64,000 bases of DNA from assembly GCF_963169125.1 (NCBI RefSeq), contig NC_084795.1, positions 133,527,701 to 133,591,700 of the forward strand, in the 5' to 3' direction. The translations under genes were made by a program, and so were the position numbers. The notes beneath the pieces were generated by a model, which saw only the letters and a program-made list of their open reading frames with translations, ran no database searches and had not been told where the DNA came from. Source of the stretch: Humulus lupulus. Its lineage: Eukaryota > Streptophyta > Magnoliopsida > Rosales > Cannabaceae. Below, piece after piece: positions 11,645-22,680 of this stretch (its first letter is position 1; each line of letters opens with the position of its first letter).

Positions 11645-12330
11645 TGTTGGAAATGAGGATAAATTTCCCAGTTCAAGAACCTCAGTAAACTAGAGATGAA
11701 TCTAAGAACACAAATTAGTAAGACTAATTATCAAACAATTAGAAAACGAAAAAATATAAAAGCATAAATCAACACAAGTATATATACTGGTTCAGAACAA
11801 GATCAATGTGATCTTGAACCTAATCCAGTTTTAGGAACCACTATCTCTTCTTTATTAAATCAACGAAATGGGTACAAGACTTCAATGGAGCTTCTTGGAA
11901 CAATCTTGGATCAAACTCTGTAAACACTCAATCACACAGGTGTTTTCCTCTCAATCCCTGAGCAAGCACTTTCCCAACAGTTGTACTTCTCAATACAGTT
12001 CCCCGAACCCAGCTCTCACAACCTTTCTCAATACTCAATCTTGATTTCCACACTTGAGCTCTCCCGTCTAATTTGGCTTTTCTGTTGTTTCATCTGTGTA
12101 GTGCTCTTCACTGTGTTCTTCTCTCTTCATTTTTCTCTTCTCTATTTGCGTGTCAAGCAAAAATAGAAAAAGTTGATTAACCAATTCACTACCTGATTGG
12201 TCAGAAGCACGATGTGCTTAATCAAATTGTGCATAGAGTGGAAAATTATAAAAATGCAAAGTACAAAAAATTTAAATGACACAAGAAATTTTTACTTCTG
12301 TTTCCCTAGTGCATGTGGCCACACCTAGAG
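11645..12330 (-). repeat. Probable copia LTR remnant
   Basis: It begins TGTTGGAAATGAGG, a copia-like LTR edge, and holds 'tatatactggttcag' and pyrimidine-rich segments common in such LTRs. A minus-strand copia RT/RNase H remnant lies to its right at 12930-13335, which is where the 3' LTR of a minus-strand element should be. The right edge is not clear and no second LTR is in the window. Confidence 0.4.
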
Positions 12331-12929
12331 AATAAACATGATTAGTTAGAGATCCAAGATACACAATACAATGGACTTAAACACAAGTAGACTCCCTCTA
12401 CTTCATTGCAACAAGGTTGAGTATCGTCTTCCCAATCACTATTTCTTCTTGACACCTTCACTTTTGAACTCCATTCAATGGTTAGGTGTTGAAACTTCTG
12501 CCAAAGTTTGTTGCTTACTTCCCCTGAAAGTAGGTCTTCAATTCTTCTTTCGTAGAACACTTAGTGCAATGTAGCCTAAGATAAACACTAGAATAAGATT
12601 CTACAACTTAGCCTCACATACAAAACTCACTATCAAATGAATCACTCTTTTGATTACGATAAAACGACAATGACATGGTTAATGTGCTATGATACAACAT
12701 GAAATTAACACAAGTAATCATAGCTATATAAAAAATTATGAAACCTGTGATAATTATTTGTGTTATCGTGTCGACACGATTATGACATGACAAGATTATT
12801 AAACATGTCGACACGATTAAGGTAAACACGAGCACACCATGTTTAATTTTATTAAACATGTTGAAAAATCAGACACGAACATGACATGATTATTAAATGT
12901 ATCACCCAAATCCATTTATTTCATATCAT
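12331..12929. other. Non-coding, AT-rich stretch
   Basis: No convincing gene is seen. Between 12760 and 12890 the motif 'acacgatta' and 'attaaacatg' recur several times. It may be the 3' untranslated part of the copia remnant or another small repeat. Confidence 0.4.
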
Positions 12930-13335
12930 TTTCAAATTGTATCATCGTTTGGTGTCCAAAATTACTAGCCCTAAGTACATCAACTCTCGAAAACTATGTA
13001 CTCAACCTCAGTAGTAGACAAACATATGGAATTTTGTTTCTTGCTTTGACAATACACCAAATTGTTTCCTAAGTAGAAACAACACCACTCGTTCCCTTTT
13101 GATAATCAACATTTCCTGCCCAATCAGTGTCACTAAAGCAAATAAGATTACTATTATTCTCTTTAAAGTACTAAATACCATATTCAAGAGTTTAATTCAC
13201 ATAGAGAATGATTCTCTTGACTACTATGCCGTAAGAATCCATTGGGTTTTCTTGATAGCAAGCACACACTCCCACATTGTAGCTTAAGTCAGGATGACTA
13301 CCTGTGAGACACAACAAACTTCCAATCATACTCCT
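12930..13335 (-). pseudogene. Ty1/copia RT-RNase H remnant
   Basis: Minus-strand translation gives a degenerate MIGSLLCLTGSHPDLSYNVG block (end of copia RT) followed by a degenerate DTDWAGNVDYQKGTSG block (start of copia RNase H), with stops and frameshifts. It is cut at its 5' side by Tat LTR C at 13336. Confidence 0.7.
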
Positions 13336-13953
13336 TGTTGATGATGAGAACTCGTCAACAAAGTTAGGTCAGAAAACTCAAAGGTTGATAAGAAAATGAT
13401 GAACTTAGAAAGGAAACTTGTAGTAAAATATCATAGTAAAAATGGAAAAAATGTTTGTATTGCTCAAGAGTATGAGTTTACTATGAATTTTTCAACCCCT
13501 TTATTTTTGGGGTAAGGATCTATTTATAGTGTAGATGTAATGACCCCTAATACATAGTGGTCCCGGAGGACCAGATAAGACATGGGTACACCATCAGTGT
13601 GGTGGCACAGGTAGTAGTGGTGCAGAAGGTCGTGCTGTAGGCTCTGGTACATGGTCAGAGGCATGCATGTGGTAGTAGTGTTGTCCTTAGTCTTTGTACT
13701 ATTTCGTACCTCCAATACTTGTTTGGCATGGATGTTGTACAAGTACTCTGATTTCTTTTGTCCAGCACACATCCTTCTTTTGTCCTCGCGAGGTACCTAG
13801 GAGTGTCATGAGCCTTTGTTTATTCAATGATGTTGGGACCTCGAAGGGCATTTGGAGTGCTTGCTGAGACTATAGGTCTTGTGAGGCCTATAGTATCAAG
13901 CCCGATTGCAACGTGTTGGAGATTTTTTCTTGGCGGATTTTCGGAATCCATAC
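13336..13953 (-). repeat. 3' LTR of Tat element C
   Basis: It starts TGTTGATGATGAGAACTCGTCAAC, the same edge as LTRs D (22280) and A (23618), and matches LTR D over several hundred bases. It ends near 13953, because 13958 onward (CCCCAGTCC...) matches the polypurine/3' UTR sequence that follows LTR A. It is much shorter than LTR A (1431 bp) and lacks its minisatellite. Confidence 0.65.
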
Positions 13954-14190
13954 TTTTCCCCAGTCCATAATGAGGCTTTTAGGAGTTCTTGTAGACTCTT
14001 TTTGTGCCATCTTTATGACATGTGTGGCACAATTGCATTTTATTTTTATTTTTTAGATATGGAAAAGCATACTTCATAAGTGGTGATCCTTAGGACTCCT
14101 TTGAAGTTCAATTAAAGCCAATCATTCCTTGGTACAGATCCCATGGGTATCATTGGTGTACAAAACTTCGGGCCGCATGAAGGAGCTTGA
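13954..14190 (-). other. Polypurine tract and 3' untranslated part of element C
   Basis: CCCCAGTCC, then 'gttcttgtagac', lines up with 25052-25095 behind LTR A and with 21082-21122. No coding signal. Confidence 0.5.
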
Positions 14191-14196
14191 GGCACA

Positions 14197-15010
14197 CTAC
14201 CTGGAGGGGCCCATGAAGTAGTGTCTAGCCAAGGTGAGCCCTCGTGTTGTACTCATAAGATGTTGCCTTGGGTGGTTTGCATGCATCCATCGCTTGTTAG
14301 ATTTCAGAGTGAACAATGCTTTCACAATTCTTTCTTGTGGTCCTTTCGTCTTGTTGGCCTCTTCTTTACTTTTACTGTAGCAAGTTGACTCAACCGTGAA
14401 GTCTACCAGTACTTGCTCGTTTATTGACACCCTTGAAGTATAAGTGATGTCGGATCATCTCAAATCCATGAGCCATTTTAACAATCTTTCTATAGTTTAG
14501 GGTCCACAGAGGACTTGTCGTAGGGGTAACTGGTGAGTTCTTCGATGAAGTGTCATGAAAGAATGGTCTCAATTTTTGAGAGGCTGTTATAAGTGCAATG
14601 GATAACTTCTCCATTTTGTGGTAGCGGGTCCCAGTGTTTTTGAGGAGCTTTCTGACACAATAACCTGGTTATTGGTGCTTCTTTTACCCTTTCACCAGTG
14701 TTACACATAAGTCATGTTTTAATATGGTCAACTGGAGTTACAACTTTTCCCAGTTCTTTGGCTTGGTTGGATGCAATGCTTATTCCAGGTGTTCCTTCTG
14801 CATGGTGAAGGCTCTTTTGGGGTTCTTCATTCCCAGCGAGCCTTTTGTTTCCTTTTAGGATGTTGAATAAAGGGAGGAACTTATCTCTAAACCTAAAGAT
14901 GAAGGGCAACTACCCTTTCGGTTATATGAGAGGCTTGTCAGTGTACCTCATACTTGGAGGCTGCCATTCGTTTCCTCAACATATATGACGACAAGCTTTC
15001 CAACATGGGA
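14197..15010 (-). pseudogene. Tat-type RT/RNase H remnant (element C)
   Basis: The minus strand shows DKFLPLFNILKGNKRL, the end of the RT thumb/connection, and then KLSIALITASQKLRPFFHDTSS and DFTVE of the first RNase H. Stops and frameshifts are frequent. Integrase is missing between here and the 3' UTR. It ends at 15018, where the Tekay element begins. Confidence 0.7.
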
Positions 15011-15017
15011 CTCGAAG

Positions 15018-15770
15018 TGTAACGACCCAAAATTTTAAGACTTGATAATGCAGAAATATAAACATTTTTATTTAACAAAATGTCTCAAAAACCCGTATAT
15101 CAAAAAAACTTTTTTTTAAAAAGTCGTAGGACCATACTTAACATTTAATACAAACAGATTTTATGAAGAGTAAAGTGAGCCTAGTTTATGAAAATAACAC
15201 AACATTTCCAAAAACAAAACGGCTTCCCAAAAGGTCGGTCCACATGTACATTCACAAGGTAGACTCCAGCGCTCACTACTCTGCCTTGCCCTTGTTCTTA
15301 CCTACAACAAGAAACAACTAGGTAAGCAAAAACACTTAGTAAGTTCAACTTCAAAACAAAAGCATGCAGAGAAGACAAGTGGTCACTAACCACCGGTAAC
15401 AATATCTTAACAGAATTAGGGTTCCAGATCCATCTGGATCCTAAACAATCAATTTCAAGAATGCAAAAGCATCTTGGCAATCTTATGGTCATGCCTGATA
15501 ACCAATGGCAAACTATTATAGATAAACAGATAAATCCCTACACTCAGAAAATCCCAGAGCAAGCAGATATAATATATCACAATATAATTTGAGACCAACA
15601 CTTGACAATTTCCAACAATTCGGGCGTATCATGCCCTCCAGCATAATTGCTAATCTGTAAGAGAGACCCGAGTCTCAACACTAAGATCTAGCCAATAAAT
15701 ATCCCATCAAGGGTAACTATCGAGTTACCTAGGGCATCACTACTTATCCAAGAGTAAATCCCTCACAAGG
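15018..15770 (-). repeat. 3' LTR of Tekay element, truncated
   Basis: It begins TGTAACGACCC and matches 19888-20642 with scattered substitutions. It breaks off after CCCTCACAAGG, where internal pol sequence begins, so the LTR end, the polypurine tract and the 3' half of pol were lost in one deletion. Confidence 0.8.
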
Positions 15771-15775
15771 ACTTA

Positions 15776-16901
15776 CTTTTCCAGATAGCTGTCGAGAAGC
15801 AGAATAAATTACTTTTCCATATTGCATCAGCACTGCTCCCAACCCTCGGCTTGAGGCATTGCTATAAATAGTATATCCCTCTGTGCAATTAAGGATTGTC
15901 AGCACTAGGGCAGTCGTCAATCTCCTTTTCAGCTCCTGAAAAATCTACTCGCACTTGTTAGTCCATTCGTACTTGATATTTTTACAGGTGAGGGTCGTCA
16001 TTGGTGCGGCTATTTTGGAAAATCCTTCCACAAATTGCTGGTAGTATAACCCAAGAAAACTTCTAACCTCATGAGCATTTTTCAGAGGTTTCCACTGCTT
16101 AACAACTTCTATCTTGGCGGGATCTACTGAAATTCCATCTCCCGACACTATGTGCCCTAGAAAACTAACTTTCTCTAGCCAGAATTCGCATTTTGAAAAC
16201 TTAGCGTAAAGCTTTTCATCTTGCAGACGCTGAAGGACTAGTCCCAGATGTGATGCATGCTCTTCTTGGCTTTTCGAGTATATTAGAATATCGTCAATGA
16301 ACACGACGACGAACTTATACAAGTACTCACAAAATACGTAATTCATGAGATCCATGAATCTTGCAGACGCATTGGTTAATCCAAAGGACATCACTAATAA
16401 CTCGTAGTGACTGTAGCGCATTCTGAAGGCCGTCTTTGTTATATCCGTCTCCTTAACCTTGAGCTAATGATGGCCTGATCGAAGGTCTATTTTGGAAAAT
16501 ACTGACGCTCCTTGTAGTTGATCAAAAAGATCGTCAATCCTGGGCAATGGATATCGGTTTTTGATCGTCACTTTGTTCAGCTCCCGATAGTCAATGCACA
16601 TTCTCATTGAGCCGTCTTTCTTCTTCACGAATAAGATCAGGGCTCCCCATGGAGAATGGCTTGGCCTTATGAACTTCTTGTCTTGTAACTCTTGCAGTTG
16701 CGATTGCATCTCCTCGAGTTCAGCTAGCCCCATCGTGTAAGGAGTCTTTGAGATCGGCCCAGTTCCCGAAATTAGCTCTATCTCAAACACAATCTCTCGG
16801 TCTAGTGGAATCCCTAGGAGATCTTCAGGAAATACGTCGGGAAACTTGGACACAACCGGTACATCAGAAGGTTGTTGACCCGTCTCTTTATCCTTATCCA
16901 C
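15776..16901 (-). pseudogene. Tekay-type reverse transcriptase
   Basis: This would copy the element's RNA into DNA. On the minus strand the order is [48 protein letters not shown] and FSKIDLRSG, then a frame break around 16430-16465. The second part holds [11 protein letters not shown] and the catalytic [11 protein letters not shown] (about 16270-16301), followed by the FLGHIVS thumb region. The last ~150 bp resemble the start of RNase H (YSNASSRGLGAVL, YSASRQL) and then stop at the LTR. A stop (GHH*LKVK) and the lost downstream domains make it non-functional. Confidence 0.85.
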
Positions 16902-17014
16902 TATGTTTGCCAGAAAACTTATGTATCAATCCCTCAACATTTTCTCGCCTTCATCACATAAATCATGGGGCACTTCTTTTCTCTTGACGTACCCTTGAAC
17001 TCGAATGGTTCTTC

Positions 17015-17340
17015 TCACGCTTGGGTGAAGACCACTTTTCTACGCTTACAATTGATAGCGGCTCCATATCTGGTTAACCAATCCATCACAAATATGACGT
17101 TGTATTCATGTAGGTCCAAGACTAATAGATCTGACGTCAGCTCATGACCTTCAATCCAAACTGGTATAACGATAACCCATGTACGCACCAGCATATCCTC
17201 TCCCGAAGGCAAGGGTACCCCACAAATAACAGGCATAGGCTCAGGCCTTCCATTTTATTTTTCCACAAAGGATGCAAATACAAAAGAATGTGATGCACCA
17301 GTATCCATTAATGCATATGTCAAGGTTTGGGCGATAGAAA
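17015..17340 (-). pseudogene. Tekay-type protease region
   Basis: The minus strand carries the C-terminal half of a retropepsin-like domain, including LVLDLHEYNVIFVMDWL and YGAAINCKRRKVVF, which match the usual 'FDVILGMDWL...A.IDC' pattern. A degenerate start (ALMDTGASHSF in spirit, around 17290-17330) precedes it. Frame breaks separate it from gag and RT. Confidence 0.7.
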
Positions 17341-17401
17341 TCTAACCTGAAACCAAATCAGATGGTCCAACTCCTTTGTCACTTTGTGTAAGCGCATAAA
17401 C

Positions 17402-18706
17402 TCAAGGTGGAGCTCCAATTTGTTTATGCTGGTCGTTTCCATTTCCCTTGGCTGGCATTCGACACTCTTTAGCAAAGTGCCCTGGCTTTCCACAGTTATA
17501 ACATACCCCACACTCGCCCCGATGGCATTGGTTACACTTGTTGCACAGTGGCCATTGTTCAAACTCACGTCTTAGCTGTTTGTTGGTACTAGTTATTGCC
17601 TGATTGGGAGGTCCCCCTTTTCTTTTGTTATTTGCCCCAAAAATCGGCCTTGTGCCTCTTGGATTGTTTGTTCTCCTCGAGTTCTGGCCGAACCTCGGGT
17701 TGAACTTTCCCCTTGGGCCATTCTGATTGGCCTGAAACTGTCCTGGGTTGTTGGGAGTGTACCTCTTGTCTTCGTTCTTCTGTGGTACTGGCTTGTCTGA
17801 CATGGCCCAAGACACTTGGTGAAGAGCCCGTTCCACAGCTTCGGCATATGTATCCAAGCTAGTTCTACCAGTGTCTACACACCTAGCAATGTCCCTGTGT
17901 AGGCCTTTCATAAAACTCCAGGTCTTATTCTCTTCAGTAGTCACCTGGTTCTTCGCGAACCTACATAGCTAGTCGAATTTTCAAACGTAGTCCTGCACGC
18001 TCGACATTCCCTACTTCAAATTAGTGAACTCATTCACTTTGTGCTTGATAACCGCCTTACTGAAGTACTTTCCATTGAACAAGGTCAAGAACTTTGGCCA
18101 TTCCATCTCAGCAACATTATGCCCTTTCTTGGCTATGTCCCACTAGATGTAGGTATCTTTTCTCAGCATGTAGGTCGCATAAACTACCTTCTCTCTCTCG
18201 GTAGTTCCAATGAAGTCGAAGATCCTTTCCAAAATACTGATCCATTCATCTGCCATTGATGGGTCACTGCTCCCCTAAAATATAGGTGGATTCTAATTGT
18301 CGAACCTTTCTGATATAGGTTTCGCTCGGGCAGTTCTTGGTGCTTCTATTGAAGGTACTTGTTGCTCAATGACAACCTGCGAGCTTGGGTTCTGTTCTTC
18401 ATTGTTTTCAGGCGGTATTTCGTTGTACTGAGCATTATTGGGTGGCATGGGGAGTCATCCCAAAAGGGTGTTAAACCTTTCAGCTTGGAGGGCATTAGAG
18501 TCCTCCTGGCTCTTTTTCCCTCTTTCAATTTGGGCTCCCTGCGTCTCCACTAGCCTTTGCAAATTATTCATCTGCTCGGCTATCTCACGAACTCTAGTAG
18601 CTTGGTTTGGAGTTCTAGTGACATGCGCGTTCTGAGCTCTAGCAACAGGTGTGGCCTGGCCCCGGCTAGTAGCACCCCTTCCTCTCTGAGCTCTTGTCCT
18701 TGCCAT
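17402..18706 (-). pseudogene. Tekay-type Gag
   Basis: The ATG at 18706 opens MARTRAQRGRGATSRGQA, an Arg-rich start, then a helical segment (REIAEQMNNLQRLVETQGAQ). Frame breaks affect the capsid core at 17950-18450. The last part, an open frame from 17944 to 17402, ends in a zinc knuckle CYNCGKPGHFAKEC near 17480, which would bind the element's RNA. The order and the single CCHC knuckle fit chromovirus Gag. Confidence 0.85.
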
Positions 18707-19029
18707 TTTTGTTTAATTCAAAATCAAAAAGCTCCTAAGCGCATAGGGATGAGAAGTTAATACCAACACAGATAATTAATTACCCTAATTAAGCACGCCA
18801 AACATATGAAGCACAACAAGAAATCAACACTTATTAACCAAAGTTAGCAACTTTATTTCATATATTATACCATATACAACAACGTTTTAAGTTCGGGTCG
18901 GCCAGTTTAAGGGATTTACAAAATTAACCCTAAAAAACGAACTTATATCCCTGCTAAACCAGTTACTTATTTTCTTAATTATATACAATGTAGGTACATA
19001 TTTCAAAGTAGTAGGTGGGTTTCTAACAC
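18707..19029 (-). other. Non-coding stretch between extra ORF and gag
   Basis: AT-rich sequence of about 320 bp in the leader of the Tekay element. No ORF or repeat is seen. Confidence 0.5.
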
Positions 19030-19725
19030 CTACTCAGTGTCGCTATCAGCGACCATATCCGAGCCCTCCTTAGGATCCTCCTTGGAGCTCTGCTCGGACC
19101 CCTCCTCGGGCTCTTCTATGGGGTCCTGTCTGAAACTCTGGTCAGACTCCTCGTTAGATTGAGCCTTGGGATCTTCCTCAGTCTAGTCCATCAGCTCCTT
19201 ATAGGTAATTTCCCCATCGCCGAGTTCATCGTTGGCCACTCCCTCCACTGGCAGGTTCTTAGCAACAATTGGGGCCTCTACTGCCACCGGGTTTGCTGCT
19301 GCTAGTCATTGTGCTGCCTCTACCGCATATGCCTGGGCATTCTGTGCAACAAAGAGATTGGGGAATTCTATGTGCCACCTTGACCTCCTACCAAGAGGAC
19401 CAAAGGTCATCTCAATGGATATCCTGAAGGCAGTCTAGTATGGAGTGGCTGGCCTCGAATGCCTCTCTTGGTACCAAAGAAAAGTTTTGCCTCTCAGACA
19501 CAAACTCGCCAATCTTACCCTAAACATACGGGGTTTGTCGATGTCATCAAAAATGATGATCAGAGAGTAAGTCCATGCCCAGTCTTCGTTACATTAGATA
19601 TCTCCATTGAATATGACAGATGCTATGTTGGTGAAGGCATGGTAGATCTGAGTTCTCTGCCGGTGGTCATACACTATAGGGGGGTCGACTATGATGGGAT
19701 CAATCACCTCAGGTTTGTCAGCCAT
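19030..19725 (-). pseudogene. Extra ORF between 5' LTR and gag of Tekay element
   Basis: The minus strand from ATG 19725 to the stop at 19030-19032 can be read in one frame for 232 codons, with only four internal stops and no frameshift. The start is MADKPEVIDPIIVDPPIVYD; the middle includes RLASLCLRGKTFLWYQERH and FGPLGRRSRWHIEFPNLF; the end is strongly acidic (SNEESDQSFRQDPIEEPEEG and more) and stops with DSDTE. I do not recognise the family. Frame conservation over ~700 bp argues that it was once coding. Its place, after the primer site and before gag, is where some plant gypsy elements carry additional ORFs. Confidence 0.6.
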
Positions 19726-19873
19726 TTTGTTTCTTTACTAACCTACAATTTATAAAATTTAGGTAAGTAAAAAGAAAACAACACATTAAAGGAAGAGACA
19801 GTACTTACAGTGAGTGCCGGTCTATCTTTGCGAAATGTACATGTGGGTTGTTTACAGAACTGGCTCAACTCAA

Positions 19874-19885
19874 GCTCTGATACAA
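19874..19885 (-). other. Primer-binding site of Tekay element
   Basis: The minus strand reads TTGTATCAGAGC, one mismatch from the tRNA-Met complement TGGTATCAGAGC, two bases from the LTR start at 19888. Confidence 0.75.
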
Positions 19886-19887
19886 AC

Positions 19888-20660
19888 TGTAATGACTTGG
19901 ATTTTCAAGACTCGATAATGCGGAAATATAAACATTTTTATTTAACAAAATGTCTCAAAAACTCGTATATAAAAAATAAAGTTTTTTTTAAAAGTCGTAT
20001 GGACATACTTAACATTTAATACAAACATAGTTTATGAAGAGTAAAGTGAGCCTAATTTATGAAAATAACACAACATTTCCAAAAAAATACGACTTCCCAA
20101 AAGGTCGGTCCACATGTACATTCACAAGGTAGACTCCATCGCACACTACTCTGCCTTGCCCTTGTTCTTACCTACAATAGGAAACAACTAGGTGAGCGAA
20201 AACGCTTAGTAAGTTCAACTTTAAAATAAAAGCATGCAGAGAGGACAAGTGGTCTCTAACCACTGGTAACAATATCTTAACAAAATTAGGGTTCCGGATC
20301 CATCCGGATCCTAAACAATCAATTTCAAGAACGCAAAAGCGTTCTGGAAATCTTATGGTCATGCCTAATAACCAATGGAAAACTATTACAGATAAACAGA
20401 TAAATCCCTGCACTCAGAAAATCCCAAGGCAAGCAGATATAATATATCACAATATAATTTGAGACCAACGCTCGACAATTTTCAACAATTTGGGCATATC
20501 ACACCCTCCAGCATAATTGCTAATCTGTAAGAGAGGACCAAGTCTCAACACTAAGATCTAGCAAATAAATATCCCCATCAAGGGTAACTATCGAGTTACC
20601 TTGGGCATCGCTACTTATCCAAGAGTAAATCCCTCACAAGGGTAACCATCTTGTGACATG
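19888..20660 (-). repeat. 5' LTR of Tekay element
   Basis: It begins TGTAATGACTT next to the primer site and matches 15018-15770. It continues beyond the point where the left copy is cut (GGGTAACCATCTTGTGACA). The outer edge is not certain. Confidence 0.75.
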
Positions 20661-21077
20661 ACCTTTAGGGGCTTATTTAGGTAACACCGAGCCATGACCT
20701 CTAAAAAAGAGACCTCGTATGTTCTCATGTATACCCTTAACATAAGTCTCTCGCATAGAAGTTTCATGTAGTGTATCTCTCACTTAGATGTCTCTTGCAA
20801 TGTACCTCTTGCACGGGGTACCTCTTGTGACACGTGTCTTGAAGCATGTGAGTCTTATGATGTGATCATCAGTCGAGACCAATTGAAATATAGTCTAGTG
20901 TAGGAGCCTTGCATGGCAGACTTAAGAAGCATTGCGAGACATGACCTTGTATAAGGGTGATGCAAAAAATGGTCCTACATAGAGTGATGCTTTCTCCTGA
21001 GGTGCGGTCTTGCATGGAGAGGGTGACTCTCGTACGAGGAGTGTATTTATTTTTTGTGAGATATTATTTTTGCCACT
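20661..21077 (-). repeat. Partial 3' LTR of Tat remnant D'
   Basis: This holds degenerate repeats such as ACCTCTTGCACGGGGTACCTC and 'gtctcttgcaatg', which look like decayed versions of the CCTCGCGAGATG repeats in LTR A. It is followed at about 21080 by CTTGCCCCCATGTC, equivalent to the polypurine tract behind LTR A. The start of the LTR is missing at the junction with the Tekay element. Confidence 0.5.
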
Positions 21078-21727
21078 TTCTTGCCCCCATGTCTAGAAGG
21101 AGACTTTTAAGTGTTCTTGTGAAATTATTACAATGCTACACTTACTACGCTCTGGTGGTAGTGTTGTGTGCCTTCTTGTAAGCCAAGTATAAGGGAGGTG
21201 CAAATCCCTTTCCCTTTCTCTTATTGCTGTGAGACTTTGAGAAGCCCAATTTTTTCTTTAGTATGGGACATTGGGAAGCCATGTTTTCTTTGATTTGGGA
21301 CATTGAGAAGCCCTGTTTTCTTTGGTATAAGACTTTGAAAAGCGCTTACTTTTTGGTATGGGAATTTGAAAAGCCCTTTTTTTGAGGAACTTCTGCAAGT
21401 CCTCATGGACATAGTGCCAAAAGTCTTATTGGTGCACCTTGACTATTTTTATATGGACATGTTAACACTTTAGGTCTTTGCCATCCTATTATAATTTTCA
21501 TGTGCGCATTTCATTTTCTTTTGAGAAGTGTTCTTCTCGTTGTTGGGCATAGTACTATTTTTTGCAAGCGTCTTTCTTGAGACCCTTTTTGGCTAGTCGA
21601 CTCAAGTTGATCTAGGCTTATATTAAGGACCCTTCTTGGGGTTCCCTTTTTTTTTATGAGCCAAGGGCTATGAGGACTATGGGACCGAGGCATATCTCGC
21701 GGAGCTAAGGGCTATAAGGCCGAGGTG
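21078..21727 (-). other. Polypurine tract and spacer of remnant D', with ~38-bp tandem repeats
   Basis: It starts with the polypurine-tract equivalent. Four imperfect ~38-bp units lie at about 21228-21390 (TGGGACATTGAGAAGCC plus T-rich spacer). The stretch 21505-21600 (ttctcgtt...catagtactatttttgcaag...gacccttttt) matches 28490-28565 in A and, reversed, 55640-55730 in F, so this spacer belongs to one Tat subfamily. Confidence 0.6.
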
Positions 21728-22053
21728 TATTAATAAGGATTTTTTGGATATTATATTTTTTATCCTTTCGCATTTAGATAATGTTAATTTCTAGTGTTTT
21801 TAGGTGTTCTTAGCTTTTTTTTATTAGTCTTTGATTTTTAAGCCATAAAATATATTATAGGGTATTATTGATGAATTTGATGTATTTTTGTGGTTAGGAA
21901 TAGTTGTGCAATGATAGGACTCGAGAAAATGAAGTTTGAGATGTGTTTGAAGTATTTTAGAAATCCCTAAACCTGAGGTTCAAGATTAAAGTTGAAGATT
22001 ACGAAGAAAAAGCACATGAGCAGATTTTAGATTGTGGTCACGGCCACCACGAA
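21728..22053. other. Unassigned AT-rich stretch
   Basis: Between the spacer and the gag start of D'. No coding or repeat signal that I can identify. Confidence 0.4.
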
Positions 22054-22211
22054 TCACTGGTCGCGACATGGAAGTCGGAGACTAGTGGTTGCAACCACCA
22101 TAATCTCCTGGCCGCGGCCACCATGCGTACTGTGCCTAGAAACATCCAGTGGCTGCTCATGTGGACCTCCACATCTTGCAACTCTCCTAGGCGTCTTTCT
22201 CACCTTGGCAT
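22054..22211 (-). pseudogene. Gag N-terminus remnant of D'
   Basis: The minus-strand ATG at 22211 opens MPR*ERRLGELQDVEVH, which aligns with the gag start of F (MLRRSKRLRQIQKVEVH). A stop at codon 4 and a following Trp-rich, unrelated-looking stretch show it is broken. It lies 70 bp from LTR D, as in F and A. Confidence 0.65.
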
Positions 22212-22279
22212 TATTCCTTGTCGGAAACAATGGAAGAACAGGAGCTTTATCCTTGTCCTTCCCACAAGCAGTGGCAAAC

Positions 22280-22680
22280 TGTTGACGGAGAGAACTCATC
22301 ATTGAAGTTAGGTGGAAAACTCAAAGGTTGATAAGAAAATGATGAACTTAGAAAGGAAACTTGAAGTAAAATTGCAGAGTGAAAATGGAGAAAGTATTTG
22401 TATTGCTCAAGAGTATAAGTTTACGATGAATTTTCCAACCCCTTTGTTTGAGGGGTGAGGATCTACTTATAGTAGAGTTATATTGGCTCCTGATACATAG
22501 TGGTCCTAGGGGACCAAATAGTACATGGGTACACTATCAGTGTGGTGGCACAGGTAGTAGTGGTGCAGAAGGTCGTGGTGTCAGCTCTGGTACATGATCA
22601 GAGGCATGTAGGTGGTAGTGGTGTTGTCCTTAGTCTTTGTACTATTTCGTACCTCCACTACATGCATGGCGTGGACATTG
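22280..22680 (-). repeat. 5' LTR of Tat remnant D' (interrupted by copia G)
   Basis: It starts TGTTGACGG and is preceded by a degraded primer region that aligns with TTTGGCGCCGTCTGTGGG of F. It matches LTR C over its 400 bp. It stops at 22681, where copia element G begins; the rest must lie beyond 64000. CATTG at 22676-22680 would be the left copy of G's target duplication. Confidence 0.75.

Larger units (their letters stand above)
15018..20660 (-). mobile_element. Deleted Tekay-type chromovirus (Ty3/gypsy)
   Basis: It is bounded by LTRs at 15018-15770 and 19888-about 20660, with a tRNA-Met-type primer site inside the right LTR, so it runs right to left: 5' LTR, extra ORF, gag, protease, RT. 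RNase H is mostly missing and integrase and chromodomain are absent: the pol frame is joined directly to LTR sequence at about 15770. The RT sequence ([25 protein letters not shown]) is typical of the Tekay/Del chromovirus branch. The outer edges are uncertain because I cannot find a clean target duplication. Confidence 0.75.

Noticed and set aside
12760..12890. MITE or hAT-like element from repeated ACACGATTA motifs
   Set aside because: I could not find terminal inverted repeats or a target duplication.
15298..15492. Short ORF present in both Tekay LTRs (also 20168-20413)
   Set aside because: The match simply reflects that the two LTRs are copies; no start context, domain or extra conservation.
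13336..22680. LTR C and LTR D as the two ends of one element
   Set aside because: A second LTR remnant and polypurine tract (20661-21090) lie between them, so at least two elements are more likely. I cannot exclude a rearranged single element.
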